Assembly: GCF_945873775.1 (NCBI RefSeq)
Contig: NZ_CAMCEC010000012.1
Span: 1-63,967 of the forward strand
DNA length: 63,967 nt
Direction: 5' to 3'
Origin: an uncultured Treponema sp.
GTDB lineage: Bacteria > Spirochaetota > Spirochaetia > Treponematales > Treponemataceae
The notes beneath the pieces are model-generated. The model saw only the letters and a list, made by a program, of their open reading frames with translations, was not told the DNA's origin and ran no database searches. Within the stretch, counting starts at the first letter, position 1. Each line of letters opens with the position of its first letter. This document shows, piece by piece, positions 59,549 to 63,967 of the stretch. Position numbers and translations under genes: made by a program.

Positions 59549-62500
59549 ATGCCGCTTAACAAAGATATTCACAAAGTTATGGTTATTGGATCTGGCCCTA
59601 TTATTATAGGTCAGGCTGCGGAATTTGACTATGCGGGAAGCCAGGCTTGCAAGGCTTTAAAGGAACAGGGACTTGAAGTTGTTCTTGTAAATTCAAATCC
59701 AGCTACTTTGATGACAGATCATACAATGGCTGATCAGATTTACATTGAGCCTTTGATTCCAGAGACAATTCAGCGCATTATAGAAAAAGAAAAGCCGGAT
59801 TCACTTCTTTCAACTTTGGGAGGACAAACCGGACTTACTTTGAGCATGGAGCTTGCAAAATCTGGATTCCTTGAAAAGCACGGCGTAAAACTTTTGGGCG
59901 CAAAGCCAGAAACTATAGACAAGGCAGAAGACCGCCAGATGTTCAAGGACACAATGCTTGCAATTGGAGAACCTTGCATTCCGTCTAAAGTCGTTACAAC
60001 TTATGAAGATGCCCTTGATTTTGTAAAGAATGAAATCGGCTATCCTGCAATTATCCGTCCTGCGTTTACTTTGGGAGGAACTGGCGGCGGAATTGTCCAC
60101 AATGACGAGGAAATGGACGAAATTGCCCATAACGGACTTCACCGCTCCCCTATTCATCAAATTCTTGTTGAAAAATGTATTTCCGGCTGGAAAGAAATAG
60201 AATTTGAAGTTATGAGAGACAGCGCGGGAAACGTTCTTACTGTCTGCTCTATGGAAAACTTTGATCCGGTTGGTGTTCATACTGGGGATTCCATTGTAAT
60301 TGCTCCAACTGTAACCTTGAGCGACAAGGAATACCAGATGCTGCGTTCTGCGGCCTTGAATATTATTTCTAGCCTTGGAATGGAAGGCGGCTGCAACTGC
60401 CAGTTTGCATTGAATCCAAATTCATTTGAGTATGCGGTAATTGAAGTAAATCCGCGTGTAAGCCGTTCTTCTGCCCTTGCTTCAAAAGCTACTGGCTACC
60501 CTATTGCAAAAGTTGCCACTTTGATAGCGATTGGCTATACGCTTGATGAAATTCCGAATGCTGTAACAAAGAAAACTGCGGCTTGCTTTGAGCCTGTTTT
60601 AGATTACGTTGTTGTAAAAATGCCGAAGTTCCCGTTTGACAAGTTTGTTTATGCAAAGCGTGACTTGGGAACACAGATGAAGGCGACTGGCGAAGTTATG
60701 GCTATTGGCCAGACTTTTGAGCAGGCGATTATGAAGGCTGTCCGCGGAGCAGAAGTTGGAGCTCAAAGCTTAAACCTTCCGTCTTTTGTTGAAATGAGCG
60801 ATGCGGAAATTGAAAAACGTGTTGGCGAATGTACAGACCAGCGTATTTTTGCAATTTTCCAGGCAATTAAGAGAAATATCCTTTCAATAATTCAGATTAA
60901 TAAAATTACAAAAATTGACTTGTGGTTTCTTGCTAAGCTTGAAAATCTGGCTTTTATGGAAAAAGATTTTGCAAAAGTCAAAGCTGGAGAAAAAGAATTC
61001 ACGCCGGAACTTTATAAAGCTGCAAAAAATGCTGGTTATCCAGACAAGGTTATTCAGGAGCTTGCAGGACAAAAAATAATTGGAGCTTCTGGAATTCTTT
61101 CGGAAGCAAAAGAAGCTGCAAAGCTTGTAAAACAAGGAAAAGTTGCCCATATTCCTGCTGTCTACAAAATGGTTGACACTTGTGCTGGAGAATTCAATGC
61201 GGAAACTCCGTATTTTTATGGAACTTATGATTCTCAGAATGAAGCCCGCATTTTCCTTGATGAGCGCAAAGAAAAAGGAAAGAAATCATCAAAAGGAACA
61301 ATTATCGTTCTTGGTTCAGGACCAATCCGCATTGGACAGGGAATTGAATTTGACTATGCTTCCGTTCAGTGCGTGTGGGCTTTAAAACGGCTTGGCTATG
61401 ATGTTGTTACAATAAACAATAACCCAGAAACCGTTTCTACTGACTTTGATACAAGTGACCGCCTTTATTTTGAGCCGCTGACTCCAGAAGACGTTATGAG
61501 CGTTATTAACACAGAAAAACCTGTTGGAGTTGTTGTTGCTTTTGGCGGGCAAACTGCAATTAAGCTTACGAAATTCCTTGATTCCCAGGGAATTCGTATT
61601 TTGGGAACAAGCGCAGATTCAATTGACCTTGCGGAAGACCGTGAGCGTTTTGAAGAGCTTTGCGAAAAACTTCATATAAACCGCCCTAAAGGACTTACAA
61701 TTTTTACAGAGGAAGAAGCTCTGGAAGCAACTCAGAAACTTGGCTACCCTGTTCTTTTGCGCCCGTCTTATGTTCTTGGCGGCCAAAACATGATTATTGC
61801 CTTTAACGATGACGATGTAAAGGAATACATGAAGATTATTCTTGCCCAGGGAATTGAAAATCCGGTTTTGATTGACCAGTACATGATGGGCACAGAGCTT
61901 GAAGTTGACGCTATTTGCGACGGAAAAGATATTCTTATTCCGGGAATAATGGAGCATATTGAGCGCACAGGAATTCACTCAGGAGATTCCATTGCGGTTT
62001 ATCCAAGCTGGAATTTAAACGATATTCTGCGTGAAAAAATTATAAATCAGTCCAGAGAACTTGCTTTGGCGCTTGGAACAAAAGGTCTTGTAAATATTCA
62101 GTATCTTATTTACAACAATGATTTGTACATTATTGAAGTGAATCCGCGTTCAAGCCGCACAGTTCCTTACATTTCAAAAGTTACAAATGTTCCTATGGTT
62201 GATTTGGCTGTTCGTGCAATGCTTGGAGAAAAAGTAAAGGACATGGGATTTGGAACTGGACTTTACCGTTTGCCTCCGTATTTTGCAGTCAAAGTTCCTG
62301 TTTTCAGTTTTGAAAAACTGATGGACGTTGATACTCATCTTGGACCTGAAATGAAGTCTACTGGTGAAGTTTTGGGAATTGCTTCTACAATGGAAGAGGC
62401 TATTTTTAAAGGCTTGATTGGCGCAGGCTACAATATGAAAAGAAGCGGCGGAGTTTTGTTCAGCGTAAGAAAAACTGACCGCTATGAGCTTCCGGACTTG

Positions 62501-63784
62501 GCGAAGAAATTCTATGACATGGGATTTAAGCTTTATGCCACAGAAGGAAATGCAAAAACAATCAGCGACTTTGGAATGGAAGTTGAAGTTGTAAATAAAA
62601 TCCATGAAAATCCAAACGACAACCTTTTGTCTTTGCTTGATTCTGGAAAAGTTGACTACGTGATTTCGACTTCTGCAAAAGGAAGAGATCCACGCGCAGA
62701 TTCTGTACGCATGAGACGCCATGCAGTTGAGCGCGACATTCCGTGTCTTACAGCAATTGATACAGCAAATGCCATTGCAAACTGCCTAAAGTCAAAATAT
62801 ACAGCTGAAAATGTCGAGCTTGTAGATATAAATCAGCTTAGGGAAGAAAAGCAAAAAATTACTTTCTACAAGATGGATTCAACAGGAAACGACTTCATTG
62901 TTATAAATGCAATGAATCAGCTTGTAAAAAATCCAGCAGGGCTTGCGGTTCGTCTTTGCGACAGAAGAAATGGCGGAATTGGCGCGGATTCTCTTGTTCT
63001 TATTGAAGAAAGCAAAATTGCCGATGCAAAAATGCGCTTTTTCAATCTTGACGGAACAGAAGGAAAAATGGCGGGAAATGCAATCCGTTGTGTTGGAAAA
63101 TATCTTTACGACAACAACATAAAGGGAATTCAGGAAAAACACGGAAAGAAAACCGATGCGACTGAAAAAATCACAATTGAAACTGGCAGCGGAGTAAAAA
63201 CTCTGGTTTTGTATAAGCAGAACGGAAAAGTTACTTCTGTTACAGTTGACATGGGAAAGCCTCTTTTTTCTAGCGAAGAAATTCCAACGTCTTTGGTTGC
63301 TGTCGATGTTCCAAATTGCGGCTTGAATGAAGAAAACAAAAATGCTGTTCTTCCAAAGAAAGCTGTTGTCAATGCGCCTTTGATTGTTGCGGAAAACGAA
63401 TACAGAGTTACCTGTGTAAATGTCGGAAATCCTCATTGCGTTGTTTTCAGCAAGTTTGTGGACAAAGAGCCTGTTGCAAAAATTGGACCTTTGTTTGAAA
63501 GCCATTCAGTTTTCCCGGAAAAGACAAACACAGAATTTGTGCGCGTTGTTGGTCCGAACGAGCTTAAGATGCGTACTTGGGAGCGCGGAAACGGCGAAAC
63601 TTTGGCTTGTGGAACTGGAGCTTGTGCGGCTGCGGTTGCTTCTGTTATAAACGGATTTTCTCCTATAAATCAAGATATAACAGTAAAAGTCCGCGGCGGA
63701 AATTTGATTGTAAAATATACAGGCGAAACTGTCTTGCTTACGGGAAACACAAAAATGTGCTACCAAGGCGAAGTTGAAATATAA
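59549..63784 (+). CDS. Carbamoyl-phosphate synthase large subunit fused to diaminopimelate epimerase
   Basis: One uninterrupted frame of 1411 residues. Residues 1 to about 1090 are a complete CarB: two ATP-grasp halves (starting MVIGSGPIIIGQAAEFDYAG and IVLGSGPIRIGQGIEFDYAS) and the C-terminal MGS-like regulatory domain. After about 12 linking residues, residues 1104-1411 are a complete DapF: FYKMDSTGNDFIVI, active Cys1181 in GNAIRCVGKY and active Cys1354 in ACGTGAC. CarB makes carbamoyl phosphate for arginine and pyrimidines; DapF makes meso-diaminopimelate for lysine or the cell wall. The junction has no stop or separate ribosome site. GGGAG precedes the ATG. Confidence 0.95.
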   Translation: MPLNKDIHKVMVIGSGPIIIGQAAEFDYAGSQACKALKEQGLEVVLVNSNPATLMTDHTMADQIYIEPLIPETIQRIIEKEKPDSLLSTLGGQTGLTLSMELAKSGFLEKHGVKLLGAKPETIDKAEDRQMFKDTMLAIGEPCIPSKVVTTYEDALDFVKNEIGYPAIIRPAFTLGGTGGGIVHNDEEMDEIAHNGLHRSPIHQILVEKCISGWKEIEFEVMRDSAGNVLTVCSMENFDPVGVHTGDSIVIAPTVTLSDKEYQMLRSAALNIISSLGMEGGCNCQFALNPNSFEYAVIEVNPRVSRSSALASKATGYPIAKVATLIAIGYTLDEIPNAVTKKTAACFEPVLDYVVVKMPKFPFDKFVYAKRDLGTQMKATGEVMAIGQTFEQAIMKAVRGAEVGAQSLNLPSFVEMSDAEIEKRVGECTDQRIFAIFQAIKRNILSIIQINKITKIDLWFLAKLENLAFMEKDFAKVKAGEKEFTPELYKAAKNAGYPDKVIQELAGQKIIGASGILSEAKEAAKLVKQGKVAHIPAVYKMVDTCAGEFNAETPYFYGTYDSQNEARIFLDERKEKGKKSSKGTIIVLGSGPIRIGQGIEFDYASVQCVWALKRLGYDVVTINNNPETVSTDFDTSDRLYFEPLTPEDVMSVINTEKPVGVVVAFGGQTAIKLTKFLDSQGIRILGTSADSIDLAEDRERFEELCEKLHINRPKGLTIFTEEEALEATQKLGYPVLLRPSYVLGGQNMIIAFNDDDVKEYMKIILAQGIENPVLIDQYMMGTELEVDAICDGKDILIPGIMEHIERTGIHSGDSIAVYPSWNLNDILREKIINQSRELALALGTKGLVNIQYLIYNNDLYIIEVNPRSSRTVPYISKVTNVPMVDLAVRAMLGEKVKDMGFGTGLYRLPPYFAVKVPVFSFEKLMDVDTHLGPEMKSTGEVLGIASTMEEAIFKGLIGAGYNMKRSGGVLFSVRKTDRYELPDLAKKFYDMGFKLYATEGNAKTISDFGMEVEVVNKIHENPNDNLLSLLDSGKVDYVISTSAKGRDPRADSVRMRRHAVERDIPCLTAIDTANAIANCLKSKYTAENVELVDINQLREEKQKITFYKMDSTGNDFIVINAMNQLVKNPAGLAVRLCDRRNGGIGADSLVLIEESKIADAKMRFFNLDGTEGKMAGNAIRCVGKYLYDNNIKGIQEKHGKKTDATEKITIETGSGVKTLVLYKQNGKVTSVTVDMGKPLFSSEEIPTSLVAVDVPNCGLNEENKNAVLPKKAVVNAPLIVAENEYRVTCVNVGNPHCVVFSKFVDKEPVAKIGPLFESHSVFPEKTNTEFVRVVGPNELKMRTWERGNGETLACGTGACAAAVASVINGFSPINQDITVKVRGGNLIVKYTGETVLLTGNTKMCYQGEVEI

Positions 63785-63876
63785 ATTTGGATTTTGATGA
63801 AATTAATTGTCATTGCCGTGTTTGATACGGCAATCTGTTGTAATTTTTGAATTGACAAAATAAAAACTAAAAGTGA

Positions 63877-63906
63877 AAAGCCCATGAGATAATTCTCATG
63901 GGCTTT
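63877..63906 (+). terminator. Terminator after carB-dapF
   Basis: AAAGCCCATGAGA-TAAT-TCTCATGGGCTTT is a perfect 13-bp stem; the T run is short (CTTT, then CTTA). Confidence 0.7.
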
Positions 63907-63917
63907 CTTATGTTATC

Positions 63918-63967
63918 GGGCTCGTGAGCCCGTGAAAATATGAAGCGAAGCGGAATATTTTCACAAG
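63918..63967. repeat. REP-like double palindrome, cut by window end
   Basis: GGGCTCGTGAGCCC is followed by GTGAAAATAT..ATATTTTCAC enclosing a GAAGCGAAGCGG-type loop. Two adjacent palindromes in a non-coding end suggest a dispersed repeat. Confidence 0.5.

Noticed and set aside
1..63967. CRISPR arrays, insertion sequences, prophage genes
   Set aside because: No regular spacer-repeat array, no transposase or integrase motifs and no phage structural genes were seen.

Overview
The window looks like a chromosomal segment around the replication origin of a host-associated Treponema (Spirochaetota). The reasons are a moderately AT-rich base composition, the order dnaA-dnaN-recF-dciA(DUF721)-rpmH-rnpA-yidD-yidC-jag, a divergent gyrB-gyrA operon, FlgM, a cyclophilin-FKBP lipoprotein and several secreted families typical of treponemes. 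The species cannot be fixed from the sequence alone.

Layout. 1-8.5 kb: the end of an iron-dependent alcohol dehydrogenase-like gene, flgM, rsmI, ftsK, a secreted GH18-type protein, an unrecognised Treponema-type protein and an orphan metQ. 8.5-19.3 kb: a minus-strand block with a TPR protein carrying an Mrr-like tail, an alaR/alaT-like pair, hisG-hisB, and the chain XPB helicase / XPB partner / fused aroD-aroE / rpiA. 19.5-24 kb: rubrerythrin and a PerR-like regulator behind a Fur/PerR-type palindrome, a PrsW-like protease, TetR, an rRNA methyltransferase, an orphan Vsr and a DinB-like protein. 24.5-31.3 kb: a GC-richer accessory block with flavoprotein, ICMT-like, DUF2271, TetR, AraC, GH5 and secreted GH16. 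31.3-36.6 kb: small regulators, a TolB-like lipoprotein, a PNPOx-like protein, an S1 protein, a NUDIX protein and tRNA-Val. 36.7-53.2 kb: argA, a parS cluster, gyrBA, dnaA, oriC and the replication/ribosome/membrane-insertion genes. 53.2-57.6 kb: a second DnaA-box cluster and small housekeeping genes. 57.7-63.8 kb: a lipoprotein with a poly-G promoter, carA, and a carB fused to dapF.

How the parts work together. oriC lies between dnaA and dnaN, with DnaA boxes, trinucleotide DnaA-trio repeats and an AT-rich unwinding stretch. Three parS palindromes between argA and gyrA mark the same region for ParB. The AraC regulator sits beside a direct-repeat operator in front of two beta-glucanase genes. 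argA and carAB make precursors of arginine/ornithine and pyrimidines.

Most notable points: (1) one continuous frame encoding CarB and DapF; (2) nine consecutive G residues inside the -35/-10 spacer of a lipoprotein promoter, a likely phase-variation switch; (3) at least ten genes whose sigma70-like -10 box lies only 6-11 nt before the start codon, implying leaderless transcripts; (4) a clear basal unwinding system at oriC plus a second DnaA-box cluster about 8 kb away; (5) a clustered GGGTACA-core motif; (6) a TPR protein with a degenerate Mrr-like domain. All family calls are by eye from motifs; no database search was run.
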